DNA of 64,000 nt from Melampsora larici-populina 98AG31 (GCF_000204055.1 NW_006768834.1:105748-169747), one strand, 5' to 3'; counted from the first letter of the stretch, positions 1-12,783 are shown. Program-made: numbers and translations. The notes: generated by a model not told the origin, from the sequence alone.

Positions 1-677
1 GTTTTTTTGTATTTTTAGAGTGCATACTTTTGAACGTACTAACAAAAAACTGCATATTCATCAGATGTACACCTGTAACAGATGCTGAAATTTGGCTCCT
101 CAGATTGGAGAGGACAATTTGAAATCTACAAATGCTCATAACTTTTGCAATTGGCAAGGAAATCACTCGATTATTGGTTCATTAGAAAGCTGAACTCTGT
201 CTCCAGCTCTCTCATTAAGGTCATGGCGCTGTGTCCAGCTTTGAAAAGAATCTATGTGGCTTTGAAGAAGATATTTCAAAGTGACTATAGCTGACTTGTG
301 AGAGACAATGAAGCCTTGAATCATTATTAAGAAATTTAGAGAGAGACTGTGGCTTTCTAATGAGCCTAAAAGCGAGTCTTTTGAGCAAGAATTGCAAATT
401 GTACAAGCATTTGTAGAATTCAGAATATCCTCTCCAATCTGAGGAACTGAATTTCAGCATCTGTTACAGGTGTATATCTGATGAATATGGGGTTTTTTGT
501 TAGTACATTCAACAATATGCACTCTAAAAATACACAAAAATGCTCATCTTGAAGCTCTGAACACCAGGAACAATATCCATATTTTTTTGTATTTTTTGCC
601 CTCCTCCTGACCGCCCAATATTTTTGTATATCAATATTTGTGTCTTCTGCCCAGAAAACATTATATTCTTTGTAGTG
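1..677. mobile_element. CACTA-ended foldback (long-TIR) element, left end outside the window
   Basis: The stretch is a diverged copy of the complete element at 62763-63575. Its right end reads ...CAGAAAACATTATATTCTTTGTAGTG and stops at 677. Comparison with the complete copy implies that about 135 bp of its left terminus lie before base 1. The two arms are near-inverse complements, so most of the element would fold into one hairpin. Short open frames on the minus strand are by-products of the repeat, because the same peptides recur in the other copy. The CACTAC/GTAGTG termini match the CACTA (CMC/EnSpm) superfamily. No transposase is present, so the element is non-autonomous. Confidence 0.8.
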
Positions 678-2258
678 TGATGGCATTGATCAAAGTGATT
701 GAATTGAATGACTTGAGCAATGCTTGATCAAAATGAGAATGACTTGATCAAGTTGATTGAGTTGAATCATAGAGATTTGATTTGAGAGTTTGATATCAAT
801 GCCAGAGCATCATTGGAATGTCCAGGTTGTGTTTGTGTTGTGTTCAAGGACACAATACCATTGTACATTTTTACCCCAATGACCTTGTTCATCATTGAAA
901 ATGGAGTGCTGGTTTCAGTGATGGGTGATAAAGAAGAAGTTAGGTCTTTGAGTTTAGGATGAGAGGTTTGAAGTATTGGCAATGCATGGGTATTGGGTGT
1001 CCTTTTTCTTCACTTCTTCCTTTTCAAAGTTGATTCTGGTTTCCTTTACTATAATAAACATAGGAGATAGTAGATACAATCTCTAGATTGGAGCTAAGAT
1101 TACATCAAAGTAGGTGATCTTACGGGTTGGATTGCATGAAATCTGTGTGATTTCAAATTGCACAAGCTGTTCATTGCCTGGTACATATGTGATATTACAT
1201 CACATCTCATTCTCGCCATGAAACGTGAGCACACATGCCACAATGTGACACAATCTTGTTGGAAGTGAACACAAACACTTTACCAACCCTCAACTCACTT
1301 ATAATGAACCCAGCCTCAAATTGGCTGGAAGATTTGATGATTTGATCAATTGAATTCCTGAGCCTGATGATTGTTCCTCACTCTGGATTTTTTTGCTTTT
1401 GAAGATTTGTGTTTGAAATCCCAAATTTAGTGACAGAGTCTTGCATGTGATCTTCAAAGTAGATGTGTATCTGGAAATGTAAAATGAAATGTGACAAGTA
1501 GGAGAAGAGATGGGTTTGTGAACACTAACTGCTACCACATTGAATCTGAGGTATTCACTTGAGTTTCTTTGGTGTCAGTACCCATCTCAGCAGTAAAGCA
1601 GACAAGGGGTCTGCACCCGGTTTTACGTTGTCATCAAGGTCAATTATCATTACCTCAGCCAAATTATCTTGAGGGATTCTTGTTTTATTATCATGAAATC
1701 TTGTTGATCAATTCCTCAAATGATTGACAATCCCATAGGAAGATGAGAAACATGATTGTTATGGTGCTGAGATTCATGACAAACTGCATATCTGTGTGTT
1801 TGACCAAGGTTTGGTTTACAGCAGATTGTGATGGGAATCAACTGACTGTATTCCTTCAGTCTCACTAGAAAGCAAAAAAGATGGCATTTAGAGACCTGAG
1901 TGTGGGTTGTGGTTTGATAAACCTTACATATGTGTTGGTGTTACAACTCAGGCCATATTTCCTCAACAGTTTGAGGATTGGAACATGGTGTCACCTCTTG
2001 GGCTCTTGGCCGGTGATGAAAATCATTGTGTGCAATTGAACACAATGGTTATAGTGTGGCTGATAATATGTTTCAAGTGGTAATGTAGTAAATTGACCCT
2101 TGACAACACAAAGCAAAAGGTAATTTATCTCCCCCCCCCAATAAACAGACAGTCAAATGATTGCTTTCAACAGAAATTTGATCACTGATGGCACAAAAAA
2201 CATGCGGTTGTTTTACATGCCCAGATTCATACCACACATGTGGTGGTAGAAGACTCGA
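678..2258. other. Intergenic, no gene recognised
   Basis: AT-rich sequence with TTGATCA-like simple repeats near 690-760 and a C9 run near 2130. Only short open frames without homology-like features or splice signals were seen. Confidence 0.5.
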
Positions 2259-2486
2259 CTACTTTTTTGAGTCCGTACAGGTGCAGGCCTTTCCGCTGTA
2301 AACACCACACCCCGTTTCATGAGGTTTCTCAAGATGAGTCGTACCGTCGGCGACATCGAACGTCTCGGCCATATTCCTATCAGCCGCCATAATCGCTTTT
2401 TCGCTCTTGATCATCGCACCAGAAGCTTGATTGAATGAGACCAAAATTATGAGCATCGCTGCGAGGATGCTGAAATTCATGTTCAT
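2259..2486 (-). CDS. Small secreted cysteine-containing protein
   Basis: A 75-residue ORF with an ATG start. The first about 23 residues form a typical signal peptide: MNMN, then the hydrophobic core FSILAAMLIILVSF, then a small-residue cleavage region at QASG|A. The mature part is about 52 residues, acidic to neutral, with three cysteines clustered at the C-terminus in a CGVYSGKACTC context. Rust fungi encode many such short secreted proteins, some of which act as effectors during plant infection. That role is inferred only from size, signal peptide and cysteines. No family is recognised. No intron is needed, but an additional upstream exon cannot be excluded. It stands alone between repeats. 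Confidence 0.5.
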   Translation of the reverse strand: MNMNFSILAAMLIILVSFNQASGAMIKSEKAIMAADRNMAETFDVADGTTHLEKPHETGCGVYSGKACTCTDSKK

Positions 2487-3250
2487 GATGAAATATCTAA
2501 TTCGTTGACCAAGTTTTAGTTCTAGCAGATTGTGATGAAGATTAGGTTGAACAAATCAAAACTTGCCAGGATGGTAAAGCAACGGAATTTGAAAAATCCT
2601 TTTTGGGTCGGAAAACCGATAGTAATCGTATCTCAACCGGTCAAAAGGGTAAAGAAAGGTACCATAAAACGTGAGCTCAGTCTGTTTAGAAACAATATCT
2701 CTACAATTGACTGATGAAGATTGGCGGGAAACATACCAAGACAAGTGTGCAGGTTAGGCGAACAACTCGGTAAGATGATTGGATGGTGAACAAATCATCA
2801 GCAAAGTAGGCCACTTTTTATATCCGTTGATGACCGCCTGAGTCGATGTCTGTCCGACTCCTTCCGGTCATCAGGTCCTGGAACTTGATGCTGCGTTGGC
2901 TCCTTATGCAGATTCAAATTGTGATTGCTTTTAAATGTCACATCGTCATGTTTCGGACGGTGGAGAAGCTAGTCGTGGCCATGTATGTCGATTTCCCTTT
3001 GAATTTTCGGTCTGCGCTTTCATCACGTAAACCGGTCATCGTTGACTAGGTTTTGCATTGCGGAGAAGCTGAGTGTGGAAAACCGAGCATGATGATGACT
3101 CAAAGAAAGACAGTCGAGTGAGGCAGTTTAATTTTTGTTGTAACAAGCATCAACATGTAATACAACATCAGGCTGGATAACACGATTGGCTGAGATGTGA
3201 GAGAAATGAGGTGGAGACAACGGGCGGACCCGAATCATACATAAGAGACA
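2487..3250. other. Intergenic, no gene recognised
   Basis: Short open frames of 60-70 codons exist on both strands, but none has a recognisable domain, signal peptide or splice structure. Confidence 0.4.
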
Positions 3251-3703
3251 CTGCGGGAATCGACTTGTTTGAAACCCGATTGAGAGGAATTTCGGTGTCC
3301 GGGTTTGAAATTTCCTTGAATTGTGAATCTTGTTCACAACTCGTTTGCATTATGTTTGCCGATTTCCCTCGAGTACCCTAACATACAGGGCACTTGCAAA
3401 ACCTGTGATTCCAACCGTTGGACTACATATCTCACCGCTCTTGATGTTCCCGCTGAACTGCTTTTTTTCGGTTGATTGAGGCCTGAAGAATGAGGATGAA
3501 GGTGAGGAATGGTGAAAGGGGATGTTGCTGTATGATGTGACTGTACATCCACGGGGCCAGCCGAGTACAGAGTACAGCCCGAGGGGAATTGGCAAACATA
3601 ATGCAAACAAGTTGTGAACACAATTCACGATTTGAGGGAATTTCAAACCCGGACACCAAAATTAAGCTCAATCTGGTTTCAAACAAGTTGATTCCCGCGG
3701 TGA
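3251..3703. repeat. Foldback: about 120-bp inverted repeat with a 210-bp spacer
   Basis: The left arm (about 3251-3371) and right arm (about 3581-3703) are inverse complements with scattered mismatches. Examples are GCGGGAATCGACTTG against CAAGTTGATTCCCGC, and TTTGCATTATGTTTGCC against GGCAAACATAATGCAAA. The spacer 3372-3580 is unrelated. It could be a MITE-like foldback or an inverted duplication. No clear target duplication was found. Confidence 0.65.
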
Positions 3704-3927
3704 GATTGATCGATATACAGTGGTTTTCAAAAAGCTTGCCAGAATTTGCCCGCACAACTCCAAACTTAACAAAGTCCCCACCTGGACCTAACCACCAACT
3801 CCACGGAGGGACTTACACCCAATGTCGGAATTTTGGCGTGAGTTCCGTCGGGGATTTTTCACAAAATCTCTCATCACCTCTGCACGCTACATTCACAAAC
3901 AAAGCTCCTGTGAGAGTCCAATGAACA

Positions 3928-4104
3928 TTTACGGTACTCAAACTTGTGTATAGTTTTTTGTGTATAGTCGTGTATAGTTTTTTTTTGGCGGGGGATTTGA
4001 GTCCAAAAGTATAATTTGTCTTTTTTCCCCGCCAAAAAAAAACTATACACAAACTATACACGACAAACTATACACAACTATACACAAGTTTGAGTATCGT
4101 AATT
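3928..4104. repeat. Hairpin-forming inverted repeat built from GTGTATAGT units
   Basis: The left arm starts ACGGTACTCAAACTTGTGTATAG and the right arm ends CTATACACAAGTTTGAGTATCGT. Each arm holds three or four copies of GTGTATAGT followed by T9-10 GGCGGGG, and the arms meet in a short loop near 3995-4026. Confidence 0.75.
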
Positions 4105-4183
4105 GGGCGCAGGAACTGCCACTGTCATTTGCCGTCCTTGGCCTCTCACAATCTCAAAAACTCAGGAAATTGTCGAAACAATT

Positions 4184-4310
4184 AGGACCCTGGAAAGCTC
4201 CTACTAAGGTCCCTGATGAAAAACCTGACCATTTTTTGGACCAAACTGGGAAAATGATTTTTTTTTGGTCAAAACCTGACCATTTTCATTAGGTACCTCA
4301 AAAAAAAAAT
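4184..4310. mobile_element. One end of a hAT-like MITE (same family as 41584-41925)
   Basis: AGGACCCTGGAAAGCTCC at 4184-4201 matches the terminal inverted repeat of the complete MITE at 41584-41925. It is followed by related GACCAAACTGG and TGGTC motifs. No matching inverted end was found downstream, so this is a fragment or a diverged relative. Confidence 0.5.
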
Positions 4311-4456
4311 GGGCACTGGCTTTCAATTGCATAGTAGTTTGGTTTTAATTGCATAGTAGTTTGGAGAAAGAACCGGAAAGCATAGTTTGGATAAAGCATA
4401 GTAGAAAGAGAATAGTGATCATAGATAAGATGTGTAAATATATGTATTACTTGTTT

Positions 4457-7400
4457 TCAATCGGATTCAATATGATTGGTTCTTTTATTCAATTTTAATT
4501 TGGAGACTTCACCCTCATACCAACTGATCAAGCGTTCAATATCAGAGCCTCCCAACATCTCTCTGATGGGGGTTGGGATTGAGTAGCAACCACCATCCAG
4601 AGACATAAAATTGGAGCCAGTTGAAGGTGGAAAAACATAGGCCACATCGGTTGCATCCACAAGGGCAAAAGTCCAAGCATCTCCGCTGCGTGGACAAGTG
4701 GAGAGGGCGACTGGCAAACCTGGATCATAGAATAAGATGTGGACAGATATGTGCGACAACTCCTTTCGAGAGGTTGAAGTGTTCACAAAGCAGTGTTTCC
4801 CACTTCGGTGCTGGTAAACAACCAGGGTGCGGCCTAAATAAAGAACCTACAGATTGATGAAAGCTTCAGCATTTGTTCGGATTGATGTATTGTGATTTAT
4901 ACAGATTAGACTGACATGATTTTTGATGATAATCACGAATTTACCGGGCTCAATTGGGTTCTGATTGCTGATTATGCCACCATCGAACAGACCTTGTAAG
5001 GCTTTGTATCCAAGGAGTGATGTCCTGTTCAGTAATCCAGCCATGTTTAGCTTCACATGGATGTTCCAACGATGTCTACGTTCGGCGCCAGAAGAAAGGT
5101 TTTTTTGATTTTTCATGTGGACAGCAATGATCTTAGAGCATGCACTAGGATCAAGCCGACCGTCTTTGTTGGTAGAAGCTACAGCCACTCGTAACTCATC
5201 AGCATTAACCCTGTCTCTCTCGTTACCCTTATGTCTTTGAGATTGACTGTGGTGTTTTTTTCGAAGATAGAACAAAGCCTTATTGTTGAGTTTTCGGGAT
5301 TCAATCAAGCTCACAGAAGTTCTTTTGGGTACATTAGTTTGTAAAGATGATGAAGATTGATCGTGTTCAACATCTGTAAACGAACCCAAATTTAGTCACA
5401 GGTACAATATAAGCATAGACAAGAAATTACCTGGGTTGAGGAGTCTAGATATAGACATGGCCGCATTCTGGAATGCTTCAGACTCAACGTTCTCATCAAG
5501 CTGATCCAGTAACAGCGAGGTTGAATTTTGTTCTTTGCCTAACATCGCAGCTGCCTCCAATGCCTGGTCTTCTGGACAGTTACCAGGTGTGTAAGCGTAG
5601 GTGACTTCATAATCTTTGGCAAGACTTTGAGACACATCTGGGTTTACCAAAACAAAATTAGGACAACTTAGCATTAGCGTAGAAGAAGTTACAAAGTATT
5701 ATAAGATACATACCATCACTTGGTTTGGACTCAGGAGATAATGAAGACTCGGGGAAATCGGCATCGATAACCTCATCTTCAGATAGATCATCTTCAGATG
5801 GCGGAAAAGTGAATAAGACTGTTGGCTTGTTTGCTGGCAATTGCTAGATCTTCGGAGATCTCAGCATTTGTAGGGAATTAGCTGAGTGATTTTGTGTTAA
5901 GTCCTTCGTGCTCCTGTGAAAAGCTGATTTGATAACCCGCGTGCATATGTTCTGAAGGTGCCATCTTCATTTTACCCATGACAATACTTTTTATAACTGC
6001 AAAGATCTTGGGAATCATGAGTCGAGCGTCGAGAACACTGAAGTTTTCCGAGATGACTCGCATCCATCCAAAGATATGTTCACAAGCCTCACTGCCATGC
6101 TTCCAAGGTAAGAAAGGGAAGTCTGGATAGTGTTCGCGATGTGATATTATCAAGCTGAGCAAGATTTGTGCAAGAGTTTCGAATATATTGAAGCTTTGAG
6201 GAGAAATTCCGTTGTTCTTCATGCTCATGATACTATTAGGCTCGTCTTGACGTCTCTTCAAGTAATTTTTCCAGCGTCGCATGAAAAATTCGGCGGTCCA
6301 TGCAGAGGCGGATCCTTTCTCAATGACTAATTTCTTGGTTTAACCACGCATCTGTCATCTCTCCAAAAACAAACAATAACAAAGAGAGACCGGTCGATTC
6401 TGGATTGAAAAGTGAGGCCTCAAGAGTCTGCCAACTGAATATTCGAAAAGCTCGTCCATCGTCTTGCTTGTCACTATCAAAGACATCTTTGGTAACTAGA
6501 GGACTATTTGGCATCTGAAGAACATTTACCAACTGTTGAACGCATGCGTAGTATTTTACTGAAGCCAGGAGTCGGGCACCGGAAAGAAATTGATTTGTGG
6601 CTGTCTTTTTTGCATGCTTTGGATCTTGTACACCTACAATAGGCCGAAGTGGATTACCAATGAATGGAACTTTGATATGTACTTTGAGACTGGATTCGTC
6701 AAACGTTAAGAATTCAGTTGTCAATGTTTCAAGACCTGCTTGTGCCGCAAGCTCTACAGGAGCACCGTCTCCTCCAATTGAAAGTAGATTAATGCCTGAA
6801 GCTTGGCATAAGTTCATAAATTCCTTGTGCTGAGATAGAATATCGCCAGCGTTTTCTTTAGCGGGACTTGCAATTAGAGCTACAACAAAAGTAGGTACAT
6901 TCGGAAGTGGAACCTGTAACGTGTACGCTCGGATCTTAAGACAACAAAAATTGTCAACAGACTATTGACTAACAATCATATTCAGATTGATTCATGAGCT
7001 CACCTTTCCACACAGTTTGTCTTCTTCAGTTATATTTTTCACTATATTAGCCAGTTCCTCAGCGTGTTCAAATGGGATATCACCTCCTTCGGCTCCAACA
7101 AGGCATCCGTTGTGATGACGCAGAGTTTTTACGCATACTGTCTGATTGGAAGCACCGGCCACTGGTCCTGAATAACCAAGATTAGAAAGGAACTGAGCAA
7201 CTTTCTCGAAGTTGGCGAGTTTGAGTCCATCTTCAAGTTGCATTCCAGTCTTTGCACGAATCATACGTTGGCTTCGGGCGGTTCTTCCGGCAAAGTTGTG
7301 ATTGAAAAGACCTAGAGCACTTGTGCTCATTGCACCAAGAGTAGTGAGGCAATCGTCTAGGCAGGAGTCGATTCGCATCCCTCGAGTAGATTTTCCTTGA

Positions 7401-8590
7401 GATTCTCGCTCGGCTTTGATGGCTACAGATTGAATTAAACCTTTGACAGCTCCTTGATTTTGAAGAAGTCCTCGGCGGGCTGAGATTGAAAGACGGTGCA
7501 TGAAATCACCCCAATCGCCTTTTGAAGAAGCTTCGATGGACTTGTTTCGAATTTCAAGCTCCTTGTACTTTATCAATTTAGCATGGAAGGGATCAGCACT
7601 CATTATGACTTTTGGAGTGAACTTGATCTTGTCATCTATCGCATATGGTGTATTAAGAGCTTGTGTCACACTTCCCAACCCTTTAAGTTTCTGACATTCG
7701 TCACAGACAACCAGCTCGTCTTTCTTCTTGATCTTTACTGGTATAGTAACTAGACAAGATGGTGAGTAGAGTGCATTCCGATCAGGGTGTCGCTTTACTA
7801 TCCAGGTTGAGCAAGAATCGAGAGCAGTAATCAAGCGAGCTCTTTGATCTGATGTCAGGTCAACTTCGTTTGCATTCGCACCAAACAGGTCTTTGCATAC
7901 CATATGTCGCTGGTTTCCACGATATATAGAGCAACTCTTCTCCATGAATTGTGCTATTGACTGCTTTGCACGTTTTCGCTTCCAGGTAGCGTCACAAAGT
8001 CCTGCACAGGCCACTTCGATAATTCGAGATTTGTCACTGGATGCTGATGGGTCGGCCGCTTTACGCTTGATGAAGCTGTTCAGGGTTTTATTAGTCGAAA
8101 TCCTTTCAGTGGCTTGGATGCAAGATGCTGATACAGATGATGATCAGAGATGAATCAGTTAAGTCCAGTTCTTGAACTTTATTGAGGAAAGATGCATTGT
8201 AATAAAAAACTAACCTGTTTTCCAATGCTCAACAGCCTTGAGTGTTCGACCTTGTTTCAAAGTCTTAGACTTCGCCCCGCAATGACAATGGAAAATTTTA
8301 TCACCTCCAATCTTCTCCACCTTGCAGCGATCACAGGGCGAATCTGGTGTTGATAAAGGACACAAAGCAAGCAGATCCATTTGTTTTTGAGCTTTGGATT
8401 TGATGACTTTTGGATTCTGTTCGGTTTTAGACAAAGGAACAGGGTTCTCGTCCTCTTTGCTACTTTCAATGACAATGGACTTGTTTTTTTGGTCTTTTGA
8501 TTTTGCTTGATTTAATACTACATCTCCTTCATCACTGTCAATGATAATCGCCTCAGTGGTGAGATTGTTTTCGGATGGCATTCTTTGCAT
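4457..8590 (-). pseudogene. Multi-exon DDE transposase-like gene (P-element/THAP9-like motifs), slightly damaged
   Basis: Six exons follow from GT-AG sites that keep frame: 8590-8215, 8127-7004, 6934-5714, 5637-5431, 5373-4945 and 4833-4457. The N-terminus has two SIM-like stretches (IIIDSDEGD, SIVIESSKED), then a zinc-binding-like module (CDRC...HCHCG) ending NKTLNSFIKRK. The centre has SIGGDGAPVEL and DPKHAKK, and later SEACEHIFGWMR. This spacing of acidic and HxxK motifs recalls the RNase H-fold core of P-element/THAP9-type transposases, and the superfamily call is tentative. Damage inside the third exon: a one-base frameshift near 6330-6345 (after AWLNQ), a TAA at 5878-5880 (after KSLS) and a further frame change near 5840. 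The C-terminal exons look well preserved and end at a TAG. No terminal inverted repeats were identified around it. Confidence 0.6.
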
Positions 8591-9103
8591 AAAAACAATC
8601 AAGGAGGAAACACGATAATAACTATGATAAGACTTTTTTGAAAGCACAGGAGGGAGAGCGTCCAGAATAATTTTTCATTTACTGTATAAGTATCTTATGA
8701 CCTCGTATGCACCTTGTGTACACTAAAACTTCGGCCCCGACCCAAAGATAGAGAAGGCTGTATCATCCGAGTCTCTCTGTTATCACTGCCAGATGTAACT
8801 CAGATGCATTCCATGCATCTGGGGTCACCCAACTACTACAAGTTTCCCCACAACTTCACGCTCACAAACCGCTCACAATCAACTCACAAGCTCACAATGG
8901 CCTGGACTTGGTATCCAAATTCAGATTGATATACTCAGGCTCACAACTTCACACATCCATCCACACAACCTCACAACAAATACACATACACACAACTTCA
9001 CAAAATCTCTACCTGTATAATCGCAAGCATAGAGCTACATAATCATCCCTACCCAACAATCCTCAATCTTATGAAGTCGACTCACAACTTCACACTCACA
9101 CAC
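8591..9103. other. Intergenic, CTCACAA-rich low-complexity sequence
   Basis: From about 8850 to the LTR border the + strand is rich in irregular CTCACAACTTCAC-like units. No gene was recognised. Confidence 0.5.
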
Positions 9104-10101
9104 TGTGAGGGTAGAGGACTTAATTGAGGACTCTATGCTCACTAAATGGGTCAAGTAGGGTAGTATTATTTTTATGTATAATGTTTATATTTCAATTATA
9201 ATGTAATTACAATAAAAATAAGACTAAGAAGAGAAGAGGAAAGGGGAAAGGCTGGTCTGTTTGGATAAATCCAGACAGACTACAGTTAAGAGACTCCTGA
9301 AGAGGAGGTTTGTAATTATAATATATAAAGGTTATAATTAATGAAGGATGGATCCCACAGTCCTTCCTTTAATCTTTTAAGTAACAGATTAAAGAGTGAA
9401 ATAAGGTCACTACACTGGTTGTTCTTAAAGTCACCAACTTATGGTTGTTCTTAAGGTCACCAGCCTGAAAGTACTTGTATGTAGGTCACTAGCCTTGGGT
9501 TGTTGGAAGGTCACCAACCTAAAATAGTTCCTACTTGGGGGAAGTAGAGGATCCAGAAGGAGTGAAGATATTACTTACTTTTAATCAAGGAACAGATTAA
9601 AGTAATGAAGATATCACTAGTCTTATATTTATAAGACTCTTGATGTTACTTCAGTAGAACTTTAATGGTTCTTAAAAGTGGTGTGTAATAATTGCTTGGG
9701 GGAAATCTCTGAAGGCTGAGAGAGAGGAGGTTTATATACTCTTCTCTCCAAACCTAACTGTGGTGATATTTGCTTATATCACTACTGTGGTTTTAGGGTT
9801 TAATTATTACTATTAGTTATGGTTATCATTAATGCTACATAATTACATATACATGTTATGTATATTATGTAGTATAAGCATTTTAACTCTTGACACTGAG
9901 TTATGAGATGTAAATAATGTTTTATTACATATTACATATGATTTTACATGTACTTGTATATGTAATTAATGTTTATATGTATTTTATTCCATGTTACATG
10001 TGTTTTATAAGCTATGTGTACATGTAATTAGTTGTTTAAAAGGTGGTTATCTATGTTACAAGTTAGTCTTTGGGTACATATATATGTACCCAGGGCTGAC
10101 A
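9104..10101 (-). repeat. Gypsy 3' LTR
   Basis: In element orientation it runs TGTCAGCCCTGG...ACCCTCACA and is 998 bp, the same length as its partner. It contains ATATATATG palindromic stretches and repeated 'ggtcac(c)' units near 9416-9530. Confidence 0.92.
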
Positions 10102-10117
10102 TTCCCCACCCTCAAAG
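10102..10117 (-). promoter_or_regulatory. Polypurine tract of the Gypsy element
   Basis: In element orientation TTTGAGGGTGGGGAA directly precedes the TGTCAG start of the 3' LTR, the position where plus-strand DNA synthesis is primed. Confidence 0.75.
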
Positions 10118-10124
10118 GAGGTCA

Positions 10125-12783
10125 TTACTTCTTTTCAGAAGGTTTATGAGCTCTTTTTTGGGCTCTGAATTCTCGCAAGGTAGTTTTGTTATTGGGTACT
10201 TTATCTGCTGGTAGCCATTCATCTTCGTCTGCACTCCTATTCTTATATCTCACAAGGTAGAGTGTAGTAGATTTACCGTTTACTTGCGTATCTCTTTGTT
10301 TTATTATATGTGAAAAAATCTTTTCTCCTTCAGTATCAAACCTGATAGGAGTTTTCTTGGGTATTTCTCTGTCTGGGAATTTGCTCTTGTCAGAAGCGTG
10401 AAACTTCTTTATTAAGGATATTGGAAATACCGGATGTTTTCTCCCAAATTCCTCTGTCAATGCTACTTCTACAGCATTGCTTCCGTGGAATTTTAATATT
10501 ACAAATGGTCCAACAAATTGGTCTTGAAGTTTCTTAGGTCCCTGCAGATTATTAAAGTTTGTGGTGGAGAGTAGAACTTGTTCTCCTACTACAAATTTAG
10601 GTTCTTTATGAGTTTTATTCCATCTCTCTTGATTATACGTCACAGAATCTTCAATACACTGAGCTGCTCGAGCTCTTGCTTTACCCAGCATATCAAAGAA
10701 ACTCAGAGAAGTTGGATGAAATTCAACATTCTTATTCTTAATTTGGTCTTTTGGTAATCTAGGACAATAGCCTCTTTCCACTTCGAAAGGTTTCTTTCCT
10801 GTTGTGCTATGTATGCTGCTATTATATGCTAATTCCAAAGCTGGCAGTAATGTATGCCAGTCATGTGTATGTCCATCTTTATCTGTGTAACAGAGTCCCT
10901 CAGTACAATACCTTCTGATGATTTCAGTTAAGGTACTAATATTCCTTTCACTGAGACCATCAGTCTGTGGATGGTATGCAGTGGAAAGAGCTAAAGTTGT
11001 ACCAATAAGTGTGTGTAGACTTTTCCAAAATTCAGAAGTAAATTTGGGGTCTCTGTCACTGATAATAATTCTTGGCAATCCTACATCACTTATTATTCTT
11101 TCCCAGAAAAGTAGTGCAATGTCCATTGCTGTTGCCTCTTTGTAGCATGGCAAGAACCTTGTTCTTTTTGAAAATCTGTCCACAATAACCAGTACACAGT
11201 TGTAATTATTGATTAATGATGGCGGAAGACCAGTAACAAAATCCATGTTAATGACTTCCCACGCGTAAGTTGGTTCTTCTATTCTTTGAAGTAACCCAAA
11301 TCTTTTCCCTGTGGCTTTATTTGCTTTCTGACATCTTTCACAAGTCTTTACATATTCCTCAACATCTTGTCTCCAGTTTGGCCACCAAGCTGTGTTTTTG
11401 ATTCTGTCTACTGTCCTGTCTTCTGATAGGTGTCCTGACATAAATTCATCATGGCATACGTGCAATGTTTGTTGAATGTGTTCAGTAGCTATTATTACTA
11501 AAACCGCTGTATGCTTTTCTCTAAAGTATATCAGGTCAGATTCAAGTGAAATTTTTCCTTGAGCTAATCCATCTTTCCAAGGTTGCTCAAGTGTGCTTGA
11601 CAGCTTCAAATCAGTATTACGTGCAGACAATATCCTGGTAAGTTTAGCTGTGTTACTATTCTTTTCATAACTGGCTTTTACTTCATCAAAAAATTCTTCA
11701 GATAATTCACATAAACTAATTCCCATCACTGGAATGTCTCTTTCCATTTCTTCCGGTTCCCATGCTGGATTACTGGAATCATTTGGCAATGCCATTCTAC
11801 TCAGTCCATCAGCATTGTTATGGAATTTTCCTGGTCTATGTGTAATTGTCATAAATGGTTTATATTCTTGTATTGCCATCATCCATCTCAACATGTGTCT
11901 ACTTGGAGATTTGAGATTTGTCAGAGATCTCACTCCGGTACAATCTGTAATTACTTCAAAGTAGCTACCATCAAGGTAGTAGTGTAATTTTTCTAATGCC
12001 CAAACTAGTGCTAAAGCTTCTAGTTGGGGTGAAGAGTATCTACTTTCAGTGTCTGTCAATTTTCTAGATATAAAGACAATTGGTCCTTCTTTTGGTTTTC
12101 CGTCAATTATTTGTGTTTGGTGGAGTGCTGCTCCTAATCCTTCAATTGATGCGTCAACATAAAGTTTAAAAGGTTTCTCAAAATCAGGGTGAAACAGGAT
12201 TGGTGCTGTTGTAAGTATTTGTTTTATCTTATTCACTGCGTCAATTCTTTCCTTTGTCATTTCAAAGACTACGCCTTTAGCATAAAGTTTGTAGAGGCTA
12301 CGAGTAATGATTCCAAAGTTTGGAATGTGAGCTCTGTAGTAGCTTGTAAATCCTAAAAATGAACTCAACTCTTGTTTATCTTTTGGGCAAGGTTTTTGTA
12401 GTATTGCTGCTACAGAGTTTTGGTCTACTGCCACCCAGAGTCCAGATACACAATGGCCTAAGGCTTTACATTCTTCAAAACCAAAATGGCATTTCTTCAA
12501 AGATATGGTCATACCCATGGCTTTGGCTCGTAGCAATACTTTTTCCATTGCTTCTAGATGTTCTTTCCACATAGTGTGAAAGACTATGATATCATCAATA
12601 TATACTTTGAGCCATCCTTCCCTCAATTCTTTTGAAAATTCTGTATCCATCATTCTTTGGAAAAAGGCTGGCGCATTTTGATTCCCAAAAGGCATCCTTA
12701 TATATTCAAAAATTCCCAAATGACAAATGATTCTGAGGAGTTTTCTGCTACATATTTCCACGATGTTCTGGTGGATCCCGTGT
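10125..12783 (-). CDS. Gypsy Pol, C-terminal half: RT (part), RNase H, integrase, chromodomain
   Basis: An open frame of about 885 codons to the TAA-type end at 10125; its N-terminal edge is cut by the assembly gap. In order: the RT catalytic YIDD motif (VYIDDIIVF, near 12595), RNase H (FKLYVDASIEGLGAALHQ, near 12165), the integrase HHCC zinc finger (H...H...CERC, 11440-11340), the integrase core with D in INMDFVTGLP, D in IISDRDPKF and E in DGLSERN, and a C-terminal chromodomain (LYLVRYKNRSADEDEWLPAD, 10320-10150). Chromodomains of this type direct integration to heterochromatin. The coding sequence looks intact. Sequence upstream of the gap overlaps, with differences, that at 13321-13436. 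Confidence 0.9.

Noticed and set aside
420..686. Minus-strand open frame (KEYNVFWAEDTNIDIQKYWAVRR) as a gene
   Set aside because: The same peptide arises in the terminal repeats at 62763-63575 in several positions and orientations. It is a by-product of the inverted repeat.
2532..3049. Two plus-strand frames of 60-67 codons after the secreted-protein gene
   Set aside because: No domain, signal peptide or splice sites, and composition resembles the flanking non-coding DNA.
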